A DNA stretch of 58,857 bases, taken from positions 1 through 58,857 of the forward strand of contig JBCBDX010000014.1 of the NCBI GenBank assembly GCA_038529265.1, given 5' to 3'. The position numbers and the translations under genes were made by a program. The notes under the pieces were generated by a model. That model made no database searches and had not been told where the DNA came from. It worked only from the letters and a program-made list of their open reading frames with translations. Within the stretch, counting starts at the first letter, position 1, and every line of letters begins with the position of its first letter. Shown one piece after another: positions 32,965 to 43,018 of this stretch. Source of the stretch: JBCBDX01 sp038529265. Its GTDB lineage: Bacteria; Pseudomonadota; Alphaproteobacteria; Rhizobiales; Rhizobiaceae.

Positions 32965-34020
32965 CTACACACGCTTCTTCATCAAGACTTTTGATTTCAG
33001 ATAACGTCCGACATTGCGAAGCTTCATTTTTCTAAGCGTGCGCTTGGACATGGCTTCGTTGATCGGATTGCCGACATATGGCTCAGCCTCTGAACGCCGC
33101 CCACTTATGTAACCATCGCTCTGTCGAGCTCTGGATAGGTCGAGGTGTTTTTCAATTTCAACGACTAGTTGTTGCCCATCAACAATCATAAAGTTGCGAC
33201 CAATTGGGTTTCTGGCGTGGTAGCCTTCAAAGCCAACAACATCCAACTCTTTGTATGTTCGATCCAGCAACAAGCTTAGGTTTCGAAAGTCTGCCTTGTG
33301 AAAACCCCGATTGGCAGTCAGCGCGCTATCGCACTTTTCATCATATGCGAGTGCGCCTGAAAAGTGTTGGTCGCAAACCGGGTCGCAAGACCAGTATTTT
33401 CGAAAATTAAATTCCAGCACGCTGCAATGCGTTGGCGTGAAAATCATGTTCGAGAGACCTGCGCCATGCGCGCCCACCATGACACTTGCACCGCGGCAGA
33501 TCTCGACTTGTTCGTGTGGCGAAACGGTTCCAAAGTCGCAATGCTTGAAGGGTATGCCGCGTTTGCCAAGCGCCTCAGCCAGATATTCCTCAAGCGGTAA
33601 GCCGGAACTCGCTTCAGTCAGTGAACGGCGCCCGGGTGGACGCTGTACCAGAAGGACATAGCCATTTTCAGGCTCATAGGTTCCAGTCTTGTCTTTAAGA
33701 AAGTCCGTAAAGCTCATGAGCTGGCGGCTAGGTGGGATGTCTATAAACTCGTTGAAGACATAACCGGTACGAGTGTCCAGGATTACCGGGTTTTCAACAG
33801 TATTGATCTGTCTTGAGCTCAGATAATTAACGCGGGAAAATATGCAGGACAGCAAGTAATACCGCCATTTCTGGCATGCGCTCTGCTTATTAATTTTATC
33901 GTCAATAACAAAGAAACAGCTGTCTTCGAGTACGGCGGGCTCGATAAGGCACAGCGGCACGATCTCACTGCGCAATATGTGCGCTATATTTTCTTCCGCA
34001 AAGCGCGTGACCAAGTTCAT
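32965..34020 (-). CDS. Glycosyltransferase family 61 (DUF563) protein
   Basis: About 351 residues. The GT61 signature is clear: VLLVQRPPGRRSL (start of the nucleotide-sugar domain), then VMVGAHGAGLSNMIF and a LEFNFRKYW segment. Bacterial members add sugars (often xylose or related) in polysaccharide or glycolipid synthesis, but the acceptor is unknown. No other polysaccharide genes adjoin it. The gene is more AT-rich than its neighbours, suggesting transfer. ATG 34020 and GTG 34038 are both possible starts; neither has a good ribosome-binding site. Confidence 0.8.
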   Translation of the reverse strand: MNLVTRFAEENIAHILRSEIVPLCLIEPAVLEDSCFFVIDDKINKQSACQKWRYYLLSCIFSRVNYLSSRQINTVENPVILDTRTGYVFNEFIDIPPSRQLMSFTDFLKDKTGTYEPENGYVLLVQRPPGRRSLTEASSGLPLEEYLAEALGKRGIPFKHCDFGTVSPHEQVEICRGASVMVGAHGAGLSNMIFTPTHCSVLEFNFRKYWSCDPVCDQHFSGALAYDEKCDSALTANRGFHKADFRNLSLLLDRTYKELDVVGFEGYHARNPIGRNFMIVDGQQLVVEIEKHLDLSRARQSDGYISGRRSEAEPYVGNPINEAMSKRTLRKMKLRNVGRYLKSKVLMKKRV

Positions 34021-34226
34021 GACGGAATTCTGCCCCACTTGTTTAGCTGCTACAAAACGTTTGGCCGCGCCTCAATAGAGTTCCGATCCATTAGCGTTAG
34101 TTTTCCAGAGCTCGGCACTCAATCAAAGTCAAACTCGCCCCCGGGTATATCTAAACTCCTTTTCCAATTCACCAATCGACCTTGATCAAACTTTCCTCTA
34201 AGCCGTTGGCAGACCGGGAGGAATGA

Positions 34227-36548
34227 ATGGCCGACGAAGCGACAGAACAATCAGCTGAAAAAGCAGACTTCGAAGAAAACGCCCTCTTTTTTCACCAACA
34301 TCCCACGCCGGGAAAACTCGAAATCAAGGCAACCAAACCGCTGGGAAACCAACGAGATTTGGCGCTTGCTTACTCGCCCGGCGTTGCCGCACCCTGCCTT
34401 GCCATTGCAGATGATCCCGCAACCGCTGCCCAATATACCGCACGTGCCAATCTGGTCGCCGTTGTTTCCAACGGCAGCGCGGTTTTGGGCCTTGGCAATA
34501 TTGGGCCGCTTGCCTCCAAACCCGTAATGGAAGGAAAGGCCGTCCTTTTCAAAAAGTTCGCCGCCATCGACGTTTTTGACATCGAAATCGATGCCCAACA
34601 CGTCTCGCGCATGGTCGATGTTGTCTCGGCGTTAGAGCCAACTTTCGGCGGCATCAACCTGGAAGACATCAAGTCACCGGAGTGCTTCGAAGTTGAAGAG
34701 CAGCTTCGCGAGATCATGAAAATACCGGTATTCCACGATGACCAACATGGTACTGCCATTATCGTCGCAGCAGCGGTCCTCAATGGTTTGGAATTGGCTG
34801 GCAAGGACATTGCCCAAGCCAAAATAGTGACATCGGGCGCGGGCGCAGCAGCTTTGGCTTGCCTCAATCTGCTGGTATCTCTGGGCGCGAAGTATGAGAA
34901 CATCATCGTTACGGACATTGACGGTGTCTGCTATGAAGGACGCGAGGGCGGTTATGATCGCTGGAAAGCAAAGTTCGTTCGCGACACACCATGCCGAACC
35001 CTTCAAGAAGCCATTGCAGGCGCAGATGTGTTTCTTGGGCTTTCAGCAGCTAGAGTCCTCAAACCGGAATATCTGAAATCCATGGCTGAAAAGCCGATGG
35101 TCATGGCGCTTGCCAATCCTGTGCCGGAAATCATGCCGGACCTGGCGCGCGAAGCACGACCTGACGCGATGATCTGTACGGGGCGGTCAGACTTCCCCAA
35201 TCAGGTCAACAATGTACTTTGTTTCCCCTATATCTTCCGCGGCGCACTCGACTGCGGTGCAACGCAAATCAACGAGGATATGAAGATGGCGGCCGTGCGT
35301 GCCATCGCTTCACTGGCAAAAGAAGAACCGTCGGATATTGCAGCTCGCGCCTATTCGGGTGAGACGCCGATCTTCGGGCCTGAGTATCTTATCCCCTCAC
35401 CATTTGATCAGCGGTTAATCCTGCGCATTGCGCCGGCAGTTGCTGAAGCGGCAGCCAAGTCTGGTGTCGCAACGCGTCCCATTGAAGATCGCGATGCCTA
35501 TCTTGATCGCCTGAACCGTTTTGTTTTCCGCTCTGGCCTCGTGATGAAACCAATTATCGCAGCCGCGCAGCAAGCGCCCATGCAACGCGTTATTTATGCT
35601 GATGGCGAAGATGAGCGGGTATTGCGCGCCGCGCAAATCGCACTGGAAGACAAGATCGCAACACCAATCCTCGTCGGGCGACCGGAGGTTGTGGAAACGC
35701 GCCTCCAAAAGTTCGGCCTGCGTATCAAACCCGGTGTCGACTTTGAATTGGTCAATCCACAAAGCGATCCGCGATACCGCGAATATGTTGACCATCTTGT
35801 TGAAGTTGGGGGCCGTCGCGGCTTTACGCCGGATTATGCGCGCACGCTGGTTCGCACCAACAATACGGTGATCTCTTCTATTGCGCTGATGCGCGGCGAC
35901 GCAGACGCCATGATTTGCGGCCTCGATGGGCGGTATGAACGGCACTTGCGTAGCGTTCGCGCAATTGTTGGCTTGCGGCCAGGCGCGCGCGATTATTCCG
36001 CGCTGTCTCTTTTGATTTCAAACCGTGGCATGACATTTTTCACGGACACCTATGTATCCATCGACCCGAGTGCGGAAGAATTGGCCGAAATGACTATTCT
36101 TGCCGGAGAGGAGATCCGTCGCTTCGGCGTTACACCAAAGGCGGCGCTTCTGTCCCACTCCAATTTCGGATCGCGCGAGAGCCAGTCAGCAGCAAAAATG
36201 CGACGAGCTATCGAGATCCTGCATGCGCAGGCACCAGACCTTATGGTGGATGGCGAGATGCATGCCGATAGTGCGTTGGATGAAGAGTTGCGAAAACGTG
36301 TCTTCCCGCACTCAATCTTGGAGGGCGAAGCCAATCTTCTGGTTCTGCCCAACCTTGATGCGGCCAACATCTCGGTCAATGCCGTCAAGTCCATGACCGA
36401 CGCGCTACATGTTGGCCCCATACTGCTTGGCACATCGCGGCCGGCGCACATTTTAACCCCATCTGTAACCTCACGTGGTGTTGTAAACATGACGGCTATC
36501 GCAGCCGTCGAAGCGGCCCAGCAGAGCGGAGCAGAAACAGCGCGTTAA
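34227..36548 (+). CDS. maeB: NADP-type malic enzyme with phosphotransacetylase-like C-terminal domain
   Basis: The enzyme oxidatively decarboxylates malate to pyruvate. The 773-residue length fits the multidomain MaeB/Tme form. The malic domain covers about 20-440 (LAYSPGVAAPC, VFHDDQHGTAI, TSGAGAAALACLNL nucleotide fold, CTGRSDFPNQVNN). A phosphotransacetylase-like domain of about 320 residues follows, with a regulatory role by acetyl-CoA in relatives. A strong GGGAGG precedes ATG 34227. It appears monocistronic. Confidence 0.94.
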   Translation: MADEATEQSAEKADFEENALFFHQHPTPGKLEIKATKPLGNQRDLALAYSPGVAAPCLAIADDPATAAQYTARANLVAVVSNGSAVLGLGNIGPLASKPVMEGKAVLFKKFAAIDVFDIEIDAQHVSRMVDVVSALEPTFGGINLEDIKSPECFEVEEQLREIMKIPVFHDDQHGTAIIVAAAVLNGLELAGKDIAQAKIVTSGAGAAALACLNLLVSLGAKYENIIVTDIDGVCYEGREGGYDRWKAKFVRDTPCRTLQEAIAGADVFLGLSAARVLKPEYLKSMAEKPMVMALANPVPEIMPDLAREARPDAMICTGRSDFPNQVNNVLCFPYIFRGALDCGATQINEDMKMAAVRAIASLAKEEPSDIAARAYSGETPIFGPEYLIPSPFDQRLILRIAPAVAEAAAKSGVATRPIEDRDAYLDRLNRFVFRSGLVMKPIIAAAQQAPMQRVIYADGEDERVLRAAQIALEDKIATPILVGRPEVVETRLQKFGLRIKPGVDFELVNPQSDPRYREYVDHLVEVGGRRGFTPDYARTLVRTNNTVISSIALMRGDADAMICGLDGRYERHLRSVRAIVGLRPGARDYSALSLLISNRGMTFFTDTYVSIDPSAEELAEMTILAGEEIRRFGVTPKAALLSHSNFGSRESQSAAKMRRAIEILHAQAPDLMVDGEMHADSALDEELRKRVFPHSILEGEANLLVLPNLDAANISVNAVKSMTDALHVGPILLGTSRPAHILTPSVTSRGVVNMTAIAAVEAAQQSGAETAR

Positions 36549-36665
36549 CGCTGACATCAGCTTTTGACGCAAATGCACGGCAATTCAGCCTGTGTTCATG
36601 TGCGTTTTTCCATTTTGCGCTACACTGTTTTCAGGGAAGTGGCGGATAAAAGCCACAAGGGTGTC

Positions 36666-37775
36666 ATGCGTAGCGTATTGCGTTCCACATTGGTGGCGGC
36701 TTTTGCAGCTGTTTTGACAGCTGGGACGCCACTGATTGCACAAAGTCCGGCTAACGCTCAAAGCTGTTCTGCGCTGAAAGCGCAGTTGGCGGCAGCATCT
36801 CGGGTCGGCAACTCAACTCAATACCGCCGCTATGACAATGCACTGTCCACACAGCAACGCGAACTGTCACGAGCATCAAGCCTTTATCGTTCCAGTTGCA
36901 GCAATAGCGCCCTCAACGCCCAATGCAGGAACCTGTCAGCCACAATCCGCCAGATGCGCGCGAACATCGTAAAGCTGCAGGGGCAACGCGACCGCTTTGC
37001 CAGCCGTCGGTTGAGTAATGTTGAACAACGACGTCTCGAGGCACAGATTGATCGCGCATGTTCCGGTCGCAATGTGACTGTGGTTGCCCGCCGCGGAGAT
37101 ACGCCGCGCCCGGCCATCCAGGATGTGTCGCCCCGTCGCCCCAGTACGAACACGCCAAGAACGGTCGAGCCTCTCATGCCCGATCCGCGTCATCGCACTT
37201 TGTGCGTGCGTGAAGTTGATGGATATTATTTCCCGATCTCGTTTGCTTCACGAGAAGAAAGCTTTCCGCGCGATGCGGCCATCTGCCAAGCCATTTGCCC
37301 GGCGCAGGACGTCAAACTATTCACACATCCAGCTGGTGATGATGCAGGCGTTGACACGATGGTCTCGCTGCAAGGCGAAGCTTACGCTGAACAACCCTAC
37401 GCGTTTGCTTATCGCTCAAAGCCGATGGCCGATCGCCGCGCATGCGGCGCTCCGGATTTGGCAAAGCTGCGTGAACTTGGCTATATCCAGGCCGGTGATC
37501 AAGTAACAGGAACGCAAGCAGCTAAAGAAAAAACCGTTCAGTATCCGACCGTGAAAAACCGGCCTGATCCATTCTCGGACCCCGAAACCCGCACGAATGT
37601 GAAAGCCAAACTCAATCCAGCCAAAATCAAAAAGCTATTGAACCAAACTTCCGTCGGGAAACCGGTCGAGATTTCCAACGCCCCAACTAATATCAGGGTC
37701 GTCTTGCCAGAACTGCTTCCCGACCCAGCAACGGCAATAGATCTGGCAGCTCCGGCCCCCACTGCCGTCCGGTAA
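36666..37775 (+). CDS. Exported DUF2865 protein
   Basis: ATG 36666 follows AAGGGTG and opens a signal peptide (MRSVLRSTLVAAFAAVLTAG, cleavage near ANAQ at 30-33). The 369 residues then contain an extended helical stretch and the DUF2865 core with paired cysteines (TLCVREVDGYYFPISF, CQAICPAQDVKLF), typical of Rhizobiales periplasmic proteins of unknown function. The 3' 83 bp overlap the end of gltX on the opposite strand. Confidence 0.82.
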   Translation: MRSVLRSTLVAAFAAVLTAGTPLIAQSPANAQSCSALKAQLAAASRVGNSTQYRRYDNALSTQQRELSRASSLYRSSCSNSALNAQCRNLSATIRQMRANIVKLQGQRDRFASRRLSNVEQRRLEAQIDRACSGRNVTVVARRGDTPRPAIQDVSPRRPSTNTPRTVEPLMPDPRHRTLCVREVDGYYFPISFASREESFPRDAAICQAICPAQDVKLFTHPAGDDAGVDTMVSLQGEAYAEQPYAFAYRSKPMADRRACGAPDLAKLRELGYIQAGDQVTGTQAAKEKTVQYPTVKNRPDPFSDPETRTNVKAKLNPAKIKKLLNQTSVGKPVEISNAPTNIRVVLPELLPDPATAIDLAAPAPTAVR

Positions 37776-39072
37776 GCGCCACGCGAAGTGGCATGAAGAG
37801 ACCACGCCCCTTGCGACCCGTCTCTGCCTTCAAGCCATCAGTCCACGCCTTCCAGGTGTCGCTTGTCAGGTCACCAGCCGGCAACTTGTCAAAAGCCATT
37901 CTGGCGAATTCGAGGTCTTCGCCGTCAAGCGTTGCGTCCTTGAAAGGTCCATCGGTGATTAGAGGCCACCACTCACCGGCTTGCGGAACGCGCTTCAAAT
38001 TACGCCGGATCAAGTGCCAAAAGGGCTCGGCGCGATTATCTGCGAGATCGATACCAGCGGCAGCCAACCGGTCTTTAACCTCATCAAACGCCATGGCATG
38101 AACCAGCGGCTCGTTCAGCGCATCCAGATCGGCAGGATCGAATTTGGCAGCAGATTTAGTGACCGATGTGATGTCAAATGCATCAACCAAGGCTTCCATA
38201 TTGGACATGGTTGTGATGTTGGTCGATGAGCCCGTCAACACAGCCATACTCGCAACAGCCATGGGTTCAAAACCATCTTCGCGCAAACTCATGATCGAAA
38301 GCGAACCGGTCCGTTTCGAAAGACCTTCTCCAGTTGCCGTGGTCAAAAGGTTGTGGTGGCCGAAACCTGGCGCTTGAGCGCCCAATGCCTGGAAAATCGA
38401 AATCTGCACCCCGGTATTGGTAACATGGTCGTCGCCGCGAATGATGTGTGTCACACCCATCTCGATGTCATCAACAACCGATGGCAGTGTGTACAAATAG
38501 GTACCGTCTTCGCGGATCAAAACCGGGTCCGACATGGATGAAAGGTCGACCGTTTGAGTGCCGCGTACCGCATCATCCCACTTGATCTCGGTGCGTGTCA
38601 TCTCAAATGGATCACCGCCATGGTTGGGCAGCAAAAAGCGCCAATGCGGCTTGCGACCCTCGGCTTCGAACGCGGCCTTTTCATTGTCCGTCAACTTCAA
38701 AGCCTCGCGGCCATAAACGGGCGGAAGTTTGCGTGAGAGGCGGATTTTGCGGCGACGCTCCAACTCTTCCGCGGTCTCGTAACAAGGATAAAGAAGCCCG
38801 GCATCCTTCAGCTTTTGAGCAGCGGCATCATAGGCAGCCATACGCTCTGATTGGCGTTCAACACGATCTGGCTTGATACCAAGCCAGTCCAGATCGACAG
38901 CAATTTGATCAGCATATTCCTGTTTGGAACGGATGACGTCTGTGTCGTCATAGCGCAAGATGAATTGACCACCCCGCTGCTTGGCAAAAAGCCAGTTGAA
39001 CAAGGCAGGACGGGTGTTGCCAATATGAATATAGCCGGTCGGAGACGGCGCAAAGCGTACGATAACTGTCAT
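37693..39072 (-). CDS. gltX: Glutamate-tRNA ligase
   Basis: 459 residues. A class I synthetase with the HIGH motif in the form HIGN (17-20, in APSPTGYIHIGNTR) and the KMSKS loop as LSKRTG. The alphaproteobacteria usually have two paralogues, one charging Glu-tRNA and sometimes mis-acylating tRNA-Gln for later amidation; this shorter form may be either. The C-terminal anticodon-binding part is complete (LFMPLRVALTGRQWGPEL). Its end overlaps DUF2865. Confidence 0.92.
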   Translation of the reverse strand: MTVIVRFAPSPTGYIHIGNTRPALFNWLFAKQRGGQFILRYDDTDVIRSKQEYADQIAVDLDWLGIKPDRVERQSERMAAYDAAAQKLKDAGLLYPCYETAEELERRRKIRLSRKLPPVYGREALKLTDNEKAAFEAEGRKPHWRFLLPNHGGDPFEMTRTEIKWDDAVRGTQTVDLSSMSDPVLIREDGTYLYTLPSVVDDIEMGVTHIIRGDDHVTNTGVQISIFQALGAQAPGFGHHNLLTTATGEGLSKRTGSLSIMSLREDGFEPMAVASMAVLTGSSTNITTMSNMEALVDAFDITSVTKSAAKFDPADLDALNEPLVHAMAFDEVKDRLAAAGIDLADNRAEPFWHLIRRNLKRVPQAGEWWPLITDGPFKDATLDGEDLEFARMAFDKLPAGDLTSDTWKAWTDGLKAETGRKGRGLFMPLRVALTGRQWGPELPDLLPLLGREAVLARRP

Positions 39073-39099
39073 GATGACGACCGCCTATCCATTTGGCCC

Positions 39100-40392
39100 T
39101 TATATTGCAAGATCAGCATCAACCCGCGCTCGCAATTGGGTCACGATCCACACCATGACCAGGCACACCGCCAGGCAATAAATGCCCATGGCACCAATCT
39201 GCGCCGGATAGCTGACGCCCCAATCAATCAGCATACCAGTCGCTCCGGGACCGGCAGCGGTTGCAAACACCATGGCAGAAAGCACAATAGAGCGCACAGC
39301 ACCCAGATGCTTTGTGCCATATATCTCAGGCCACAGGGCGCCAAACAATGTCGATGAGAAACCGTACGAAATCCCCATGATCGACATGAATGCAAATGGC
39401 GCCCAACTCGCGCTGACATTCGCCAGGATGAAGCAGGCAAAAGCCAAAGGCACCAAAAAGAACGGCAACATGCGCACTGCGGAAAAGCGGTCGATGAGCC
39501 AACCGGACACCAACGCAAAGACGATGGTACACATCGCCATAACAGAAAAGGACGCGACGAAAACCTCCAGCGACCAACCACGCAGTTCAACCAGATAGAC
39601 CTGATGGAACAGGATAACAGTCCCTATAGTTGGTGGCGCTAAGACACCTGCCAACAGCACCCAGAACAAATGGTCGCTCAGGACTTCGCCACGCGTCCAG
39701 TTACGATCGCCACCTGCACTTTTTTCCAAATCGGCCGACTGAGGTGTCCGTTCCTTGCGCAGCAAGACAAATATGATGGGTAAGGCAACAAGGACCAAAA
39801 AGACGGCACTTACAAGCCAGACGTCCCGCCACCCGATCATGGCCAGAAGCAGAACAAACACGATTGGCAACAGCGCTTCACTGGCGTTATGCCCCAATGC
39901 CACAACTGAAACGGCCCTGCCCCGATTGGCGACAAACCATCGTCCTGTCGCCGTCAGCGCGTTTTGCGTCATCATGCCCTGACCAAACAACCGCAACATG
40001 TAAATGGCGAGCAACAGTGTGATGATATGTGTTGAGAGGGCCATACCGAGGCATGCAAGTGCGAGCGCAGGCATAATAATCAGCGCCACTGGCGCGGGAC
40101 CAATTCGGTCAACGATCTTGCCAGCCCAAGGTAGGGTTAGCGCGCTGGCAAGCGTCGCGATCATATAAAGATTGCCAAACTCCCCATGCGAAAGGTTGTA
40201 CTCTGTTCTTATGTCACCGGCAGAAAGCGCGATGAAAAACGTCTGTCCAAAGGCAGAGCAGAACGTCAGCAGAAAACCACCGAACAACCAGCGAAAATTC
40301 CCACCGATAAAAGAGACAAAGCGCATTGCGGAACCAACGGTTTCAACACGCCGGTAAACACTCATGCGAGTAACGGCAAGCGTCAATCGCAT
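39100..40392 (-). CDS. MFS permease, monocarboxylate/oxalate-formate-like group
   Basis: About 430 residues with twelve predicted membrane segments. The segment 2-3 loop motif reads GKIVDRIGPAP, and a TGRWFVANRGRAVS motif lies near residue 150, typical of the oxalate/formate and monocarboxylate branch. The substrate is unknown. ATG 40392 is used; ATG 40365 (MSVYRRVETVG) is equally plausible and neither has a clear ribosome-binding site. It ends 28 bp before gltX begins on the same strand. Confidence 0.85.
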   Translation of the reverse strand: MRLTLAVTRMSVYRRVETVGSAMRFVSFIGGNFRWLFGGFLLTFCSAFGQTFFIALSAGDIRTEYNLSHGEFGNLYMIATLASALTLPWAGKIVDRIGPAPVALIIMPALALACLGMALSTHIITLLLAIYMLRLFGQGMMTQNALTATGRWFVANRGRAVSVVALGHNASEALLPIVFVLLLAMIGWRDVWLVSAVFLVLVALPIIFVLLRKERTPQSADLEKSAGGDRNWTRGEVLSDHLFWVLLAGVLAPPTIGTVILFHQVYLVELRGWSLEVFVASFSVMAMCTIVFALVSGWLIDRFSAVRMLPFFLVPLAFACFILANVSASWAPFAFMSIMGISYGFSSTLFGALWPEIYGTKHLGAVRSIVLSAMVFATAAGPGATGMLIDWGVSYPAQIGAMGIYCLAVCLVMVWIVTQLRARVDADLAI

Positions 40393-40411
40393 CAACAGGC
40401 ATCAGGCTAAC

Positions 40412-41881
40412 CTAGGCGACCGCTTCCGCAGGTTTTTTGGACGGTGTTTCACTGCAACCGATGGTCACGCGCCCACGTCCCGCACGCTTTGATTCATAAA
40501 GGAAAGTATCGGCAGCGCCGATGATTTCGGTCGCTGAGCGGCCATGGCGTGGCCAAATGGAAACACCAATGGAACATCCCACCTCCAGCGCTACAGGGCC
40601 AAACATCACCGGCTGTGTAGCCTGATCAATCAAGGCATCGCCTAGCCAGGACAGATGATCATTGTCGACATTTTCCGTGATGATTGCCACAAACTCATCG
40701 CCACCAACACGCGCAACAAGGCCATTGGCGCCTATGGTTTTGGCAAGACGCTCCGCGACAGTTACGAGAACAGCATCACCCGCATTGTGTCCATAGGCGT
40801 CGTTGACTGCCTTGAAACGATCAAGATCTATACACATCACCGCAAAAGGATCACCGGCTTGATCAGCTAGCAAGTCTTCAAGCTTGTTGTCGAACTGCAT
40901 ACGGTTGGGAAGTCCTGTCAACGCGTCATGGTTGGCCATCTTGCGGTTCATCGCTTCACTCTGCGCCAAAAGCACAACAGTTCGGGAGAAAGCACGAAGT
41001 GGGATCAAAACCGCCGCCACCAAAAGGGCAAATAGCAACGCGGCAAATGGGGCGATATGGGACATGATCAGCATACCCATCTGCTTTGGGCGCCAACGCA
41101 GATATGCTTCCGGCTCACCGCCAGCATTTGGATAGGCGACCACGTGCGGCGCTTCGCGAAAACCATCACCTAAGGAAGCCAATTCAACATAACGTGGATC
41201 AAGGCCCAGTTGCTGAGCGAACTCGCTGAGATAATTCTCCTCCAGCGGCAGAAAGCCAAAGAGAACGTGCCACCCATCTGCGCCAATCGCGAATGCTTCT
41301 GTTTCGCCCACAATGATCTGAGCGGTTACAATCCCGAAATCACCATCCACATAACGATAACCACCAACTGCAATATCAGGAAGGCCAGTCAGTCGACCCA
41401 CCGGTGCCAGAAAGCGTCCGTCTCGGTCGACTTTTAATGCATCAAATCTTTCACGCGCCTTCTCAATCAAGTCCGCATTCTGCGATACGTAGAAAGCAAC
41501 ATCGCGGGGAGAAACTTCCTCGCCCAATTCTGCTGCAAACACGACATCATTGTGCTGATCCAGTACGACACCCAACTGAAAATCGGCGTCCCACGTAAAC
41601 CATTGAACCAGCTCGCTTTGCCAAAAATCTCGTGCCTGGGCTGGCGATGATTGCAGGGCCTCAATCGTAGCGTCCCAAAAACTGATCTCAGCCTGAATTT
41701 GGACAACGCTTTCAAGCTCACGATCAAGCTCTTGCGTGATCAGCTTGCGCTCGGTTTCTGCAACGATGAAACCTGCCTGCTTTGCAGATGTGAAAATGAC
41801 AACGGTCAGAACAAGCGCAAAGGCGAGCACGACAACGCCTGCTCCCAACCAAATTTTGTACCGCGCCTGTTTTTGATCCAT
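40412..41881 (-). CDS. Membrane-bound diguanylate cyclase (GGDEF) with periplasmic sensor
   Basis: 489 residues from ATG 41881. Two membrane segments (about 10-30 and 260-285) enclose a periplasmic sensor of the CHASE4 type (ISFWDATIEALQSS). A cytoplasmic GGDEF domain follows with an intact catalytic GGDEF at about 393-397 and the GLPNRMQFDNKL start. The RxxD inhibitory I-site is not visible upstream of GGDEF, so feedback by c-di-GMP may be absent. It synthesises c-di-GMP; no EAL domain is present. GCGGGG precedes the ATG. Confidence 0.9.
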   Translation of the reverse strand: MDQKQARYKIWLGAGVVVLAFALVLTVVIFTSAKQAGFIVAETERKLITQELDRELESVVQIQAEISFWDATIEALQSSPAQARDFWQSELVQWFTWDADFQLGVVLDQHNDVVFAAELGEEVSPRDVAFYVSQNADLIEKARERFDALKVDRDGRFLAPVGRLTGLPDIAVGGYRYVDGDFGIVTAQIIVGETEAFAIGADGWHVLFGFLPLEENYLSEFAQQLGLDPRYVELASLGDGFREAPHVVAYPNAGGEPEAYLRWRPKQMGMLIMSHIAPFAALLFALLVAAVLIPLRAFSRTVVLLAQSEAMNRKMANHDALTGLPNRMQFDNKLEDLLADQAGDPFAVMCIDLDRFKAVNDAYGHNAGDAVLVTVAERLAKTIGANGLVARVGGDEFVAIITENVDNDHLSWLGDALIDQATQPVMFGPVALEVGCSIGVSIWPRHGRSATEIIGAADTFLYESKRAGRGRVTIGCSETPSKKPAEAVA

Positions 41882-41996
41882 GTGTTTACACCCCGCTGGC
41901 CTCACTCTAGCGGCGATGAATCATTTTTCGGTTCACACGGTTGGTTTTCGTTCGGTTAACGGCAATAGTGTTTCGAAGGGCATTTGGGAGGCAGAT

Positions 41997-42608
41997 ATGC
42001 GCAAACTGATTCTGTCGGCTGGCAGCGCACTATTGGCAACGACAATACACGCGCACGCATCACCCGGGATCGAACTGGTATGCTATGATCGCGACTTTCA
42101 GGCATCGATTGGTTTCGAAGATGACTGGTCGCGCGCGTACATTGAGGTTTCCGGCGAAGGTGAAATCATCATCCCGTCGGTTGGCGATGGCGGCGCGGCG
42201 ACGTTTGAGTTTGCTGGCAACAATTGGCGGTTGGCTGGGCTTCTGCCGGAAGCACAATTGTTCAAGCCGGATGGCAATACAGCCAACTGCTATCAGAGCA
42301 AAGAGAACATCAAGACGCTGACATTCTACGGCGAACAAATGCCATTCACATGGAGCGCCTATACAGCAGATGGGGTCGGAGCGGGCAATGTGCGGGCGGC
42401 GCCATCCGTTCTCAGTGAAAAGATTGCATCCTTGGGCGATGGTGAGCCGGTCATAATCTTAAGCAACACGGACGTTTTTCTGGATGGCTATTTTTGGTTC
42501 AAGATCGAATATGGTGAGCGTGAACGCGGCTACATCTGGGGCGCCCTGCTGTGCCGATCAACTGATGATGAAATTGAACTAAGCTCCACTGTGAGGAAAT
42601 GCACTTGA
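41997..42608 (+). CDS. Exported protein with C-terminal SH3-like domain
   Basis: Start ATG 41997 has GGGAGG upstream and opens a signal peptide (MRKLILSAGSALLATTIHAHA). The 203-residue protein has an N-terminal beta domain and a bacterial SH3 domain at about 125-190 (VGAGNVRAAPSVLSEKIASLGDG, split across the domain). Such domains often bind peptidoglycan or proteins. Its stop overlaps the next ATG (TGATG), coupling it to the first of two paralogous exported proteins. Confidence 0.75.
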   Translation: MRKLILSAGSALLATTIHAHASPGIELVCYDRDFQASIGFEDDWSRAYIEVSGEGEIIIPSVGDGGAATFEFAGNNWRLAGLLPEAQLFKPDGNTANCYQSKENIKTLTFYGEQMPFTWSAYTADGVGAGNVRAAPSVLSEKIASLGDGEPVIILSNTDVFLDGYFWFKIEYGERERGYIWGALLCRSTDDEIELSSTVRKCT

Positions 42609-43018
42609 TGAAATACGCTTTGAAGATGACTACTGCGGCCGCCGTCGTTTTTGGTTCGACGGCATTGACATATGCGGGCCCGGAAGGACTTTACAGTGTC
42701 GAAGGAACCAATCCTGATGGTTCGACTTACACCGGCACCGTGTCCGTAGAACGCAATGATGAGACCTATTCTGTCGTTTGGGAGATTGGCGACACCATCT
42801 TTGAAGGTACAGGCCTTGGCGCTGCACCCGTCAAAGGAATGACCATCATGGGGCCGGCAGCTGAGAACGACTATGTACTCACAGTTGGCTACATATCCGA
42901 ACCGCAGAATTTCGGCATCTCTTATTATATTGAGCAGGATGACGGGACTTGGCAGGGCATATGGGCCTTCGGTGGCTCGGGCACCGTCGCCACCGAAACA
43001 TGGCTCCCAGCTGAGTGA
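42608..43018 (+). CDS. Small exported protein, tandem paralogue A
   Basis: 136 residues with signal peptide (MKYALKMTTAAAVVFGSTALTYA). The mature domain, beta-rich, begins GPEGLYSVEGTNPDGSTYTG and ends with Trp-rich GTWQGIWAFGG. It is clearly homologous to the gene at 43316 (GPEG-Y-V-GT, ETYSV-W-IG, WQGIW). ATG 42608 overlaps the stop of the SH3 gene and has GAGGAA about 10 bases upstream; ATG 42599 is the alternative. Function unknown. Confidence 0.7.
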   Translation: MKYALKMTTAAAVVFGSTALTYAGPEGLYSVEGTNPDGSTYTGTVSVERNDETYSVVWEIGDTIFEGTGLGAAPVKGMTIMGPAAENDYVLTVGYISEPQNFGISYYIEQDDGTWQGIWAFGGSGTVATETWLPAE

